DNA of 64,000 bases from Endobugula sp047636495 (lineage in GTDB: Bacteria > Pseudomonadota > Gammaproteobacteria > Pseudomonadales > Cellvibrionaceae): positions 1 to 64,000 of the forward strand of contig JBLILH010000008.1 in the NCBI GenBank assembly GCA_047636495.1, read 5' to 3'. The notes under the pieces are model-generated. The model searched no databases and had not been told where the DNA came from. It saw only the letters and a list, made by a program, of their open reading frames with translations. Position numbers and translations under genes: made by a program. This document shows, piece by piece, positions 26,756-35,709 of the stretch (positions are counted from its first letter, which is position 1; each line of letters opens with the position of its first letter).

Positions 26756-26773
26756 TTATCTCCGAAATATTTC

Positions 26774-26995
26774 TTAGTCGCCTTGCGATATTAAATACTC
26801 AATCTTCTTGTGTACAAAGAATGTTGAAACCGTGATTGCCAAAATACCAACTACCGCACCGTAAACATTTACATCCAGAGAGGAACCCGCTTTAGTTAAA
26901 AATCAGCCAACAAGGCTGATATCTGATACCACAAGTATTCCCAACCAAAATTTAAGGTAGGCAATAGTTTCTTTGATAAGATCAAGTTTAGACAT
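26774..26995 (-). pseudogene. Small two-helix membrane protein interrupted by an in-frame TGA
   Basis: From ATG 26995 the frame reads MSKLDLIKETIAYLKFWLG, then a hydrophobic helix up to ISLVG, TGA at 26903-26905, and then FLTKAGSSLDVNVYG, a second hydrophobic helix and FFVHKKIEYLISQGD before TAA at 26774-26776. Changing TGG (Trp) to TGA would explain the stop. Small proteins of this plan are, from memory, found next to CopG-like antitoxins, but I know no function. It is 18 bp upstream of the broken antitoxin on the same strand, so the two once formed an operon. Confidence 0.75.
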
Positions 26996-27054
26996 ATTAT
27001 GTATTGTAGACCTGCTTACCTGAATGGACCACCTAGAGCCTCTTCCAAAATGTA

Positions 27055-28029
27055 TCAATGGGGCCTATCATCATATTGACGCCTTATGCTATCAACTTTC
27101 TTCATCAACCCCTTATCTTCATCCATCAAAATCCGTAGTTTTTTAATGGTTGTCGGAATACTGCCTGTTCTCTTTAAACCAAACTCACTGGCAATAGCCT
27201 TAAGCGTTAAACGACAACACTCCTGAGAAAGAAACAGTGCCACCCAACGAGGGATATTATTAGCAACACGCCCCCTTTGGCTACTGATAATTGATGACGC
27301 CGTCACCTTAAACGATTTCGCTACTTTCTCAATAATTTCATTAATCGTTGGCCTAAAGTAATTAATCGCTACCGTTGAAACAGAGGATTCATCTATATCA
27401 CTCTGTTGATATATCCACTGCCGAAACTCATCACTGCCTATATAAGGAATGATATTCCCTTTACTATAAAACGCTTGTATCTCTTCATCCACCCCCAACT
27501 CGACAAACGCTTGATATTTTTCTTGTCGTTTCACCCTACACCCAAGCTGAGCATAAATTTCTTTACGGTATAACCACTTTGGAGATTTTATTTTACTGAT
27601 GTAGTTTGGATAACTACTCCAAGGGTAGTCCTCTAACGACGCTACCAACCCAGCCTCTTCAGGATTACGATGAATATAACGAGAAAGTTGTAATTGATAA
27701 CTATCCTCCTCAACACAAACCGCCTTATAACGACCACGAAAAAGTGAACCATCCGTCTTCCTTAAGCGATTATAACGTTGAGTATACACACCATTAATAT
27801 GACGCATGACACGCCCCAAATTAGCCTCGGGCGTTTTTAGCAACAAATGATAATGGTTACTCATCAAGCAATAACTTAACACCTCCACACCAAAACGCTG
27901 ATGCGCTTCCCCCAAGGTTTTCAAGAACGCTTCAAAATACTTTTCATCATGGAAAATATCTTGCCGCCCACGACCCCGATTCATCACATGGTAGTAAGCA
28001 TCTTCATATTCTATTCGTAAAGGTCTTGG
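27055..28029 (-). CDS. REP-associated (Y1 HUH) transposase
   Basis: A single-strand-acting HUH nuclease of the IS200-like TnpA-REP group. Seen are the family start MPRPLRIEYEDAYYHVMNRG, the metal-binding His pair in MSNHYHLLLKTP and, about residue 125, SRYIHRNPEEAGLV, the Tyr-containing helix. The C-terminal 110 residues resemble the DnaA-like helix-turn-helix domain seen in longer members. The ATG at 28029 is preferred to 28053. It appears intact and is flanked by inverted copies of a GTCAATATGAT motif. Whether it still moves the palindromic repeats elsewhere in the window is not shown. Confidence 0.88.
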   Translation of the reverse strand, partial: PRPLRIEYEDAYYHVMNRGRGRQDIFHDEKYFEAFLKTLGEAHQRFGVEVLSYCLMSNHYHLLLKTPEANLGRVMRHINGVYTQRYNRLRKTDGSLFRGRYKAVCVEEDSYQLQLSRYIHRNPEEAGLVASLEDYPWSSYPNYISKIKSPKWLYRKEIYAQLGCRVKRQEKYQAFVELGVDEEIQAFYSKGNIIPYIGSDEFRQWIYQQSDIDESSVSTVAINYFRPTINEIIEKVAKSFKVTASSIISSQRGRVANNIPRWVALFLSQECCRLTLKAIASEFGLKRTGSIPTTIKKLRILMDEDKGLMKKVDSIRRQYDDRPH

Positions 28030-28057
28030 CATTTTTAAAGTGTATCCATACAATCAT

Positions 28058-28134
28058 AAACAGTCAATATGATACTTGACCCCTTATCATTACTTTAAAC
28101 AGTCAATATGATACTTGACCCCTTATCATTACTT
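28058..28134. repeat. 39-bp direct duplication upstream of the transposase
   Basis: A segment with GTCAATATGATACTTGACCC occurs twice at a 39-bp interval (28058-28095 and 28097-28134). A related sequence in the opposite orientation (GGGGCCTATCATCATATTGAC, 27060-27080) overlaps the 3' end of the transposase gene, so the gene lies between inverted copies of a 21-bp motif. Confidence 0.75.
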
Positions 28135-28172
28135 CCCTGCCATTATTGCGCTACTTTGCGGCCGCACACCCC

Positions 28173-29882
28173 TTATTTTTTGTTGCTAATTTTTTCCCCA
28201 TAAACAAATAATTTTGCATAAAGGTATTCATCTTCTCCAAATAATCGTCGAATAACATTAAGTACTCTACTTGCCTCACCTTGCTGACCATTGACATAGC
28301 AAGCTTTTGCATAATAACTAAGCGCAAGGGGGGAAGGAAATCGATGCGACACTTTCTTAAACCTTATAATGTCATCTTCACTAACACCCAGTGTTATTTC
28401 TTCTTTGGAAAACTTCAGCAATTCGCGCAACTGTGTTAACAAAACAATATCGTCCAGTGTTTTATGGGTCTTAATACGGATATCATACTGCCGTAAATCA
28501 GTGTGTGCTGTTTGCGTTTTTTTCTCTATCACGCCAAAATCATTAACTACCGTAATTAACAAAAAAGTGGCAAACATAGTTACACCACAAATCAATACAG
28601 GCGAAACCGATATTACTCCCTTGGCGTGCGCTCCCTTTTTGTCAAATAGGCCAATTAAGAACACTATAGGCAATAAAAAATGTGCGTAATGCAAAGGATA
28701 CTCTACCATAGCATGGGTAAATAAGGCTCCTACGACAACAAGTAATATCCAATCCTCTACCGATCTGCAATCACAAGCACTTCGCCAAATGAAAACAATA
28801 AGCGCAAAAATCAAGCTAAGCCCTATAGCTGGCCCGTTCCACAATATAATATCTAAAAATAAGTTATGTGACTGTCGAAAATGGAGAACTTTAGTCAAAT
28901 CACTATCTAATAACACTTGAGCAAGCCCGACTTGATTCCACCCATAACCCCAAAACGGACCATCTACTATCGCTTTTAATGCTTCATACCAAATCAATAA
29001 TCTAGAACTATCAGAAAATGCATACACATTTTTCGCCACACCCACCAATTCCTTGGTAAACACTGCATCTCCTAAAGCCTGAAAAGCTATTCTCAGTACA
29101 CTGTATGCGACAATGATCATAACAATATCGACTATAGATGCTCTAAACTGAATTTTTCGACGAGAGAATAAGAAAAAAAAGAAGACCAACACCATCACCA
29201 AGATGGATGTTCTTGATTGCACCAATACTATTGCGGTGACCATACAAAGAGTCAGCAATAACCAAATGGTTCTTGAGTAACATTTTTTTTCAAATAGATA
29301 CCACACAAATAGAAGTGACATCATGAGCAAGCTTGAAAAGTTATTGGGTTGGCGCAAATTGCCAAAAATTCGAGCGCCATCCGTGTTTTGATAGATCAAA
29401 CCATTACCATAATCAAGCTGAAAGAATTGATACAAAGACATATAAAAAGAAATTAAACCAAGCAACAAAAACAACACCGCAAAAGAAAACAATATACGCT
29501 GGCGCTGCCCTTGAAACACACTATTAGTACCACAAAAAAACGCTAAGCCAGCACCCGCCACATAGGCAAACGCCACAAATGCGTCCCCCCAAAAAAATAT
29601 AACACCTAAAACCCACTGCAATAATGGAATACATGCTATCAATAATAGAACCATCGCTACTGGAGTAACATATAATTTTTGCTTAGTACAAAGCAATCCT
29701 GCTACAAACAACAACAGACCAACAAAAGCTAAATAATCGTTATAAAAGGTATGCCAAAGTATTTTATTAAAAGAGACCACAAAAGTATCAACAGGAATGA
29801 CGTAAGCTAATAAAATAGAAACAGCAGAGCAGACGAACAAAACAATGGGCATTGATGAAGGAAATGTTTCTTTACTTACCAT
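28173..29882 (-). CDS. pglL: PglL-type O-oligosaccharyltransferase / Wzy-O-antigen ligase family
   Basis: A 569-residue membrane protein with about a dozen hydrophobic helices and a C-terminal soluble domain. The motif ARIFGNLRQPNNFSSLL and the periplasmic loop around VDGPFWGYGWNQVGLA with HNLFLDIILWNG are typical of the PglL/PilO/Wzy group. The C-terminal 120 residues are helical (Wzy_C_2-like), ending LFVYGEKISNKK. PglL enzymes move lipid-linked glycan to Ser or Thr of periplasmic proteins including pilins. It follows pilA on the same strand, so PilA is its likely substrate, but the glycan genes are not in the window. It could also be an O-antigen ligase. Confidence 0.83.
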   Translation of the reverse strand: MVSKETFPSSMPIVLFVCSAVSILLAYVIPVDTFVVSFNKILWHTFYNDYLAFVGLLLFVAGLLCTKQKLYVTPVAMVLLLIACIPLLQWVLGVIFFWGDAFVAFAYVAGAGLAFFCGTNSVFQGQRQRILFSFAVLFLLLGLISFYMSLYQFFQLDYGNGLIYQNTDGARIFGNLRQPNNFSSLLMMSLLFVWYLFEKKCYSRTIWLLLTLCMVTAIVLVQSRTSILVMVLVFFFFLFSRRKIQFRASIVDIVMIIVAYSVLRIAFQALGDAVFTKELVGVAKNVYAFSDSSRLLIWYEALKAIVDGPFWGYGWNQVGLAQVLLDSDLTKVLHFRQSHNLFLDIILWNGPAIGLSLIFALIVFIWRSACDCRSVEDWILLVVVGALFTHAMVEYPLHYAHFLLPIVFLIGLFDKKGAHAKGVISVSPVLICGVTMFATFLLITVVNDFGVIEKKTQTAHTDLRQYDIRIKTHKTLDDIVLLTQLRELLKFSKEEITLGVSEDDIIRFKKVSHRFPSPLALSYYAKACYVNGQQGEASRVLNVIRRLFGEDEYLYAKLFVYGEKISNKK

Positions 29883-29985
29883 AATTAACTATAACCTTTA
29901 TTTATAGATCATCATACACTCACAAAAAAGGTAAAAAAATTACATTTAATGAAAAGGTTTTAATAAAAAATAAGCTTAAATTAAA

Positions 29986-30030
29986 AACTAAAAAGGCGCA
30001 TACTTTAGTTAGTAACGCGCCTTTTTAGTT
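29986..30030. terminator. Terminator between pilA and pglL
   Basis: AACTAAAAAGGCGC and GCGCCTTTTTAGTT form a perfect 14-bp stem with a 17-nt loop, with T-rich tails on both strands. It lies just after the pilA stop, so pglL may depend on read-through or its own promoter. Confidence 0.85.
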
Positions 30031-30067
30031 GTTATGAAATATCTATATTAGATAAAATTTCTTATTC

Positions 30068-30508
30068 TTAGCATATGGCAGTATTAGTACAACCAGCGTT
30101 AGCAGTATCAACTACCCAAGTAGCTGTACCATTAGCAGTTGGAGTGCCTACTATTATATATGTATCAGTTGTAAGAATACCGTCCCCAGCATTTGGAGTG
30201 ACTGTAACAATATATGGCCCACCAGCCGAAGCATTATCGCTAGAAATCCGAACACTTTCGACCCTGGTGCCATCAGACCAACCAGCAGGCTCGCCCAGCT
30301 CATCGCAATCGGCAGGAACACTGGTTTGCACACATAAATTCACTGCAGTTTTAGCCGCTGTAGAAGCGAGAATCACTTCAGAAAAGGCCGCTCGAGCGGT
30401 ATAAGTATTGTATGCCGGCAACGCCACCGATGCTAAAATCCCAATAATCGCAATTACGATCATCAATTCAATTAATGTAAAACCTTTTTCTTGATTTAGT
30501 TGTTTCAT
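30068..30508 (-). CDS. pilA: Type IV pilin PilA
   Basis: The major pilus subunit. The leader MKQLNQEKG precedes FTLIELMIVIAIIGILASVALPAY, cut by PilD after Gly and then N-methylated at Phe; Glu5 of the mature chain is present. There are two cysteine pairs, LCVQTSVPADC and the C-terminal GCTNTAIC, which could form the pilin disulfide loop; the last residue is Cys. ATG 30508 with AAGG upstream is chosen; the frame is open further but gives no leader. pglL lies downstream and pilBCD are divergent. A sigma-54-type promoter lies about 70 bp upstream. Confidence 0.95.
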   Translation of the reverse strand: MKQLNQEKGFTLIELMIVIAIIGILASVALPAYNTYTARAAFSEVILASTAAKTAVNLCVQTSVPADCDELGEPAGWSDGTRVESVRISSDNASAGGPYIVTVTPNAGDGILTTDTYIIVGTPTANGTATWVVDTANAGCTNTAIC

Positions 30509-30579
30509 AAGTAATACCTTTATAATAAATGGATGGATAAAATATTGTTCTTGTATACGCTGTAATCGATAATAACTAA

Positions 30580-30596
30580 AGCATATTTTGTACCAA
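30580..30596 (-). promoter_or_regulatory. Candidate sigma-54 promoter of pilA
   Basis: On the minus strand the sequence is TTGGTACAAAATATGCT: GG and GC are separated by exactly ten bases, as in the TGGCAC-N5-TTGCA consensus, with some departures in the flanking bases. The -12 element is about 72 bp before the pilA ATG. Pseudomonas pilA is transcribed by sigma-54 and PilR, so the site fits the gene. Confidence 0.6.
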
Positions 30597-30616
30597 TATA
30601 TAAATAAGCCGCCCAC

Positions 30617-31181
30617 TTAGCCCTGGCTTTTCATATGTAGCTCTTCATAAATGACATCTATATCACGCATTACATTACCCAACGATATAGAAAAGCATCC
30701 TGATACACCGGCAGCAGCAGTAACCGCTACGCCCACATAGTGACATTTAACGTCAGCATTCGGCATTTTGAGTCAACTTACTTGGCAATCTGCTTTTTCT
30801 CCCAGTTTTCGATGCACGGTAAGAGAGGCGACTATTCTTGACCTAAATAAAGTCAACACTCGGTATTGCAGAGTCCTGACTCATTAGTTTTTGCAAAACT
30901 GCTATACAGCATAATCAACACAACATAATTAACCATTGATTTATCTCCCATTGTCCGACAGAATCAGGCTGCTATACCCTATACCCTATACCCTATAAAT
31001 AATATAACTACTCAGCTCACAGCTAAAATCGCGCTGAACTGCGTTAAAAAATGATTGTTTACACCTGTAAATTCACATTTTTCGCCTTGCTCAGCACAAT
31101 GTTGACTGCAATCTGACCAGTTATGGACAGCGCTGAGTAGTGGCTAAATAATAACCATACGGTAATAAGAATGCGTAGATT
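30617..31181. other. Divergent region between pilA and pilB
   Basis: The stretch has no convincing gene. A 50-codon minus-strand frame (30617-30766, starting MPNADVKCHYVGVAVTAAAG) is weakly possible, with nothing recognisable in it. A 7-bp microrepeat ATACCCT occurs three times at 30974-30994. Upstream regulatory sites for pilA and the pilB promoter should be here, but I cannot point to them. Confidence 0.4.
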
Positions 31182-32921
31182 ATGAACACACCTACTTCTA
31201 CCTCTACCCCTGTATTAAGTGGGCTTGCTCGGCGATTAGTACAAGATAAACTAATAGATGCCGAAGCAGCGCAAGATTATTTACTCGCAAGCAAGAGGAG
31301 TGGTGTTGGCTTTGTGGAGCATTTAGTCAAGGAGTCTGTTTTAGATGCGCTGACCATCGCCAAGATTGCATCCGCAGAATTTGGCACCCCTCTCTACGAT
31401 CTAACAGCACACCACACTGCCATTATTCCGCAAAACCTTGTTGACAATAGGCTTGTTAGTAAACACCGAATCTTGCCGCTACTTAAACGAGGCAACCGTC
31501 TGTTTTTAGCGGTGACAGATCCCAGTAACCTTCAAGCTCTTGACGATATTAAGTTTAATACTGGCCTAACGACCGATGCCATTCTAGTCGAGGCAGATAA
31601 ATTAGATGCGGCGTTAGAAAAATATATTTCCTCGCAAGAAGAAAGTTTAGGCGATACTTTAGGTGGCTTAGATGATGATGGCTTAGACGATATTGGCGTT
31701 GATAGCCCGGAGCAAACAGAAAGCAGGGACAATAATGAGGCTGACGAAGCGCCCATTGTTAAGTTTATTAATAAGATTTTACTTGAGGCCATTCGCCAAG
31801 GTGCATCGGACATTCACTTCGAGCCTTATGAAAAAAGTTATCGAATTCGCTTTCGTACTGATGGCGTGCTGAATGAAGTTCAAAAACCTCCATCTAACCT
31901 TGCCACCCGGTTAGCGGCTCGTTTAAAAGTGATGTCGCAAATGGATATTTCTGAGCGGCGCGTCCCTCAAGACGGCCGAATTAAGCTACGAATATCTCGC
32001 AGTAAATCGATTGATTTTCGGGTAAATACGCTGCCTACACTCTTTGGCGAAAAAATCGTTTTGCGAATACTTGATTCAGCGTCCGCAAAGATGGGCATCG
32101 ATGCACTAGGTTACGACGATGGCCAGAAAAAACTGTTTATGGATGCCTTAAACCAACCACAGGGGATGATTTTAGTCACTGGTCCTACCGGTAGCGGCAA
32201 AACGGTCTCTCTTTATACTGGGCTGAACATTTTAAATACTAGCGAAAGGAATATTTCAACTGCCGAAGACCCTGTAGAGATTAACCTAGAGGGGATTAAT
32301 CAGGTTCAAGTCAATAACCGAGTGGGGCTTACGTTTGCTGAATCGTTGCGCTCGTTTCTTCGACAAGATCCTGATATTGTGATGGTAGGGGAAATACGCG
32401 ATTTAGAAACCGCTGAGGTTGCTATCAAAGCAGCGCAAACAGGTCACTTAGTGTTATCTACCTTACACACTAATAGTGCGGCAGAAACTCTTACACGTCT
32501 GATGAACATGGGCGTACCGACATTTAATGTCGCCACCACCATTAGTTTGATTATTGCACAGCGTTTAGCGCGACGCTTGTGCAGCCACTGTCGCACCCCT
32601 AGAGACGAAGTGCCGGACGAAGTGATGAAAGAAGAGGGCTTATCGGAGCAAAATATCGGCATACCTCGAAAAGAATGGCAGTTATTTAAAGCCAATGGTT
32701 GCTCTAAATGTCACCGAGGTTATAAAGGTCGTGTCGGGGTCTATGAAGTAGTCCGCATTACCCCCCAAATTTCACATATTATAATGGAGGGAGGTAACTC
32801 GTTAGATATTGCTAAACAAGCCAAAATAGAAGGGTTCTATAATTTGCGCATCGCCGCATTACGCAAGGTAGCGATGGGATTAACGACCTTAGAGGAAGCG
32901 AACCGCATCACAAAAGATTAA
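31182..32921 (+). CDS. pilB: Type IV pilus assembly ATPase PilB
   Basis: The extension motor, a cytosolic hexameric ATPase of the GspE family. The 579 residues contain the N-terminal MSHA-like domain, Walker A GPTGSGKT at residues 334-341, the Asp box AEDPVEI, Walker B PDIVMVGEIRDLETAE, the His box HLVLSTLHTN and a tetracysteine zinc site (CSHC about residue 467, CSKC about 507). It is first in a plus-strand run with pilC and pilD, divergent from pilA. Length and motifs are normal. Confidence 0.97.
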   Translation: MNTPTSTSTPVLSGLARRLVQDKLIDAEAAQDYLLASKRSGVGFVEHLVKESVLDALTIAKIASAEFGTPLYDLTAHHTAIIPQNLVDNRLVSKHRILPLLKRGNRLFLAVTDPSNLQALDDIKFNTGLTTDAILVEADKLDAALEKYISSQEESLGDTLGGLDDDGLDDIGVDSPEQTESRDNNEADEAPIVKFINKILLEAIRQGASDIHFEPYEKSYRIRFRTDGVLNEVQKPPSNLATRLAARLKVMSQMDISERRVPQDGRIKLRISRSKSIDFRVNTLPTLFGEKIVLRILDSASAKMGIDALGYDDGQKKLFMDALNQPQGMILVTGPTGSGKTVSLYTGLNILNTSERNISTAEDPVEINLEGINQVQVNNRVGLTFAESLRSFLRQDPDIVMVGEIRDLETAEVAIKAAQTGHLVLSTLHTNSAAETLTRLMNMGVPTFNVATTISLIIAQRLARRLCSHCRTPRDEVPDEVMKEEGLSEQNIGIPRKEWQLFKANGCSKCHRGYKGRVGVYEVVRITPQISHIIMEGGNSLDIAKQAKIEGFYNLRIAALRKVAMGLTTLEEANRITKD

Positions 32922-32986
32922 AAAACGATTGTGGTATAGTCTTTTAATAACAATTAACACTTTAATTACATTAATCGGAACTTTTT

Positions 32987-34201
32987 ATGGCTACCCCACA
33001 GTCTACTGTTTTTCTTTATAAGGGCACTAACCGTAAAGGACAAAAAGTCGAAGGAGAGATCTCCAGTACATCACAAGCGCTAGTGAAGGCACAGTTGACC
33101 AAACAAGGTATACGACCCAAAGTCGTTCGCAAAAAGCCAAAGCCTCTATTTGGAAGTGCTGGCAAAAAAATAAAGCCGTTAGACATTGCCTTTTTTACTC
33201 GGCAATTAGCTACCATGATCAAAGCTGGCGTGCCTTTAGTGCAAAGCTTTGACATTGTTGCCGACGGCACAGACAACCCCAATATGAGAGAGATGATTTT
33301 GAGTATCCGTACTGACGTTGCTGCGGGCACAAGCTTTGCCAGCAGTTTACGCAAACACCCTAAATATTTCGATGACCTGTTTTGTGGCTTAGTAGAGACA
33401 GGGGAGCAATCAGGTGCATTGGAAACACTACTTGATAGGCTGGCTATTTACAAAGAAAAAACAGAAATTTTAAAAGCGAAAATCAAAAAAGCCCTAACCT
33501 ACCCAATTGCTATTGTGGTCATTTCTATTGCGGTAACACTCATATTACTCATCAAGGTAGTACCACAATTTGAAAACACATTCAGTAGCTTTGGGGCTGA
33601 ATTACCGGCTTTCACCTTAATCGTATTGAACCTATCTGAATTCACACAGGAATACTGGTGGATAATAATTGCGGCTATTGTCGGTTTTGTATTTTTAGTT
33701 AAGCGACTACACCGCAGCTCACCAGGGTTTCGTAGGTCGGTTGACCGGCATATGTTAAAAGTGCCTATTGTGGGCACAATAGTCTACCACTCAATCTTGG
33801 CACGTTATGCTCGGACACTCGCGACCACCTTTGCAGCGGGCGTTCCTTTAATTAACGCCTTAGAGTCGGTGGCAGGCTCGGCGGGCAATGTTATTTACAA
33901 AGAAGGCATTCTATTTATTCGTGATGAAGTCGCCACAGGAATACAATTAAATGCGTCAATGCGTTCATCCAACTTATTCCCTAGTATGATGCTACAGATG
34001 ACCGCTATTGGCGAAGAATCTGGGGAGCTAGATGGTATGCTTGATAAGGCAGCTATTTATCACGAGGATATTGTAGACAACACGGTCGACAACTTATCAG
34101 CCCTCATCGAGCCCATTATTATGGTAATACTGGGCGTGCTAGTCGGTGGATTATTAATAGCCATGTATCTACCTATTTTCCAAATCGGGCAAGTAGTGTA
34201 A
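32987..34201 (+). CDS. pilC: Type IV pilus inner-membrane platform protein PilC
   Basis: A 404-residue GspF-family polytopic protein that couples PilB to pilin insertion. It has two homologous cytoplasmic T2SSF domains: DIAFFTRQLATMIKAGVPLVQ (near 65-85) and ILARYARTLATTFAAGVPLI (near 267-286), each followed by transmembrane stretches (IAIVVISIAVTLILLI, PIIMVILGVLVGGLLI). Starts 65 bp after pilB. All the expected landmarks are present. Confidence 0.96.
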   Translation: MATPQSTVFLYKGTNRKGQKVEGEISSTSQALVKAQLTKQGIRPKVVRKKPKPLFGSAGKKIKPLDIAFFTRQLATMIKAGVPLVQSFDIVADGTDNPNMREMILSIRTDVAAGTSFASSLRKHPKYFDDLFCGLVETGEQSGALETLLDRLAIYKEKTEILKAKIKKALTYPIAIVVISIAVTLILLIKVVPQFENTFSSFGAELPAFTLIVLNLSEFTQEYWWIIIAAIVGFVFLVKRLHRSSPGFRRSVDRHMLKVPIVGTIVYHSILARYARTLATTFAAGVPLINALESVAGSAGNVIYKEGILFIRDEVATGIQLNASMRSSNLFPSMMLQMTAIGEESGELDGMLDKAAIYHEDIVDNTVDNLSALIEPIIMVILGVLVGGLLIAMYLPIFQIGQVV

Positions 34202-34250
34202 TCTATTTTTTATTGCGATTATTTTATTTAATACAAAAACAGAGTATTTC

Positions 34251-35153
34251 ATGTTGCCGGACATTAATAATTTGCTAGAACAACTATCTACAGTACCTTC
34301 GCTTTATTATTCACTTTTACTGATTATAGGACTGCTCATAGGCAGTTTTTTAAACGTAGTGATATTCCGTATTCCTAAAATGATGGAGCAAGAGTTTCGT
34401 AGTGAATGCTGTGACTTTTTAACGATTAATGACGAAAAAATCACACAATCGAAAGGCAAAACAATCACCCTATCCACCCCTAACTCCACTTGCCCTTCAT
34501 GCCAAACACCCATAAAGCCTTGGCACAACATACCGGTTATTAGCTATCTTTTTTTACGAGGAAAGTGCGCAACTTGCAAGACACACATTAGTATTCGCTA
34601 CCCTATTATTGAAGTGATCACTGGTTTACTTAGTGTGCTTACTATTTATTTTCTTGGCTTTAATGGCGCGGGCCTGATTGCGTTAGTATTGCTGTGGTCA
34701 TTGATTTGTCTAACAATGATAGATTTTGATACTCAGTTACTGCCCGATAACATGACTTTACCGCTATTATGGCTAGGATTAATCGCTAATAGTTTTGGTC
34801 TGTACACCAGCCTAGAAGATGCGTTATGGGGTGCTATTTTTGGCTATCTTTCCTTATGGTCAGTCTTTTGGTTATTTAAAATAGTCACCGGCAAAGAGGG
34901 CATGGGCTACGGTGATTTTAAATTATTAGCCGCATTAGGTGCGTGGATGGGCTGGCAGTTTTTACCGCTTATTATTTTATTGTCATCTCTTGTCGGCGCA
35001 GTCATAGGCATTGCAGGGATTATTATTCTAGGTCGTAATAAAAACATCCCTATTCCTTTTGGCCCTTACTTAGCGATTGCCGGTTGGATTGCTTTTATAT
35101 GGGGTGAGCAAATCATTGCTTATTATTTTCAATATATTGGCTTGGCTGTATAA
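34251..35153 (+). CDS. pilD: Prepilin peptidase / N-methyltransferase PilD
   Basis: Cuts and methylates pilin and type II secretion pseudopilin leaders. A 300-residue, multi-helix membrane protein. The zinc-binding Cys pairs are in CPSC (about residue 83) and CATC (about 105), typical of bifunctional PilD; the catalytic aspartates are in TMIDFDTQLLPD and MGYGDFKLLAALGAW. Third gene of the pilB-pilC-pilD run. The space to coaE, normally short, is filled here by repeats. Confidence 0.96.
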   Translation: MLPDINNLLEQLSTVPSLYYSLLLIIGLLIGSFLNVVIFRIPKMMEQEFRSECCDFLTINDEKITQSKGKTITLSTPNSTCPSCQTPIKPWHNIPVISYLFLRGKCATCKTHISIRYPIIEVITGLLSVLTIYFLGFNGAGLIALVLLWSLICLTMIDFDTQLLPDNMTLPLLWLGLIANSFGLYTSLEDALWGAIFGYLSLWSVFWLFKIVTGKEGMGYGDFKLLAALGAWMGWQFLPLIILLSSLVGAVIGIAGIIILGRNKNIPIPFGPYLAIAGWIAFIWGEQIIAYYFQYIGLAV

Positions 35154-35168
35154 GCCCCTAACAACCCA

Positions 35169-35253
35169 TGTCATTCCGGAAAGCGTTTTTCTCTTATCCG
35201 GAATCTAGCATTATCAGTCACTGACTAGATACCGGGTCAAGCCCGGCATGACG
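35169..35253. repeat. Dispersed REP/BIME-like palindromic element, copy B
   Basis: Almost the same 85-bp sequence as at 25383-25467: TGTCATTCCGG on the left, CCGGGTCAAGCCCGG palindrome and GGCATGACG on the right. Located just after pilD; the minisatellite array begins at its right edge and re-uses its right-hand segment. Confidence 0.8.
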
Positions 35254-35690
35254 ATGTGGGTATGGTGAGAAGTGGGTATGGTGAGAACCGAGGCAAGCCC
35301 GGCATGACGATGTGGGTATGGTGAGAAGTGGGTATGGTGAGAACCGAGGCAAGCCCGGCATGACGATGGGGTATGGTGAGAAGTGGGTATGGTGAGAACC
35401 GGGGCAAGCTCGCATAACGAAGTGGGTATGGTGAGAAGTGGGTATGGTGAGAAGTGGGTATGGTGAGAACCGAGGCAAGCCCGGCATGACGATGGGGTAT
35501 GGTGAGAACCGAGGAAAGCCCGGCTTGACGATGTGGGTATGGTTAGAAGTGGGTATGGTGAGAACCGAGGCAAGCCGACATGACGAAGTGGGAATGGTGA
35601 GAACTGGGGCAAGCTCGCATAACGATGTGGGTATGATGAGAAGTAGGTATGGTGAGATACCGAATCAAATCCGGCATGACGAGTTTGACA
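35252..35690. repeat. Minisatellite of about 56-bp units between pilD and coaE
   Basis: Units of about 56 bp start at 35252, 35308 and 35364 and continue less regularly to about 35690. Each is made of 16-bp subrepeats GTGGGTATGGTGAGAA plus a segment ACCGAGGCAAGCCCGGCATG that comes from the right part of the preceding palindromic element. Later copies lose or gain subrepeats. It contains no gene; long open frames in it (for example on the minus strand, 35214-35612) are by-products of the repeats. Confidence 0.85.
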
Positions 35691-35709
35691 TTACGCAAAC
35701 GAGACAGTA

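Noticed and set aside
17875..26905. Stop-codon readthrough or an altered genetic code
   Set aside because: Three different stop codons are involved, only in accessory genes, and each is also used as a normal stop throughout the housekeeping genes.
35214..35612. Long minus-strand frames of repetitive protein, or a CRISPR array
   Set aside because: The array has period 56/16 with no spacers; frames stay open only because the repeat lacks stops, and codon content is unnatural.
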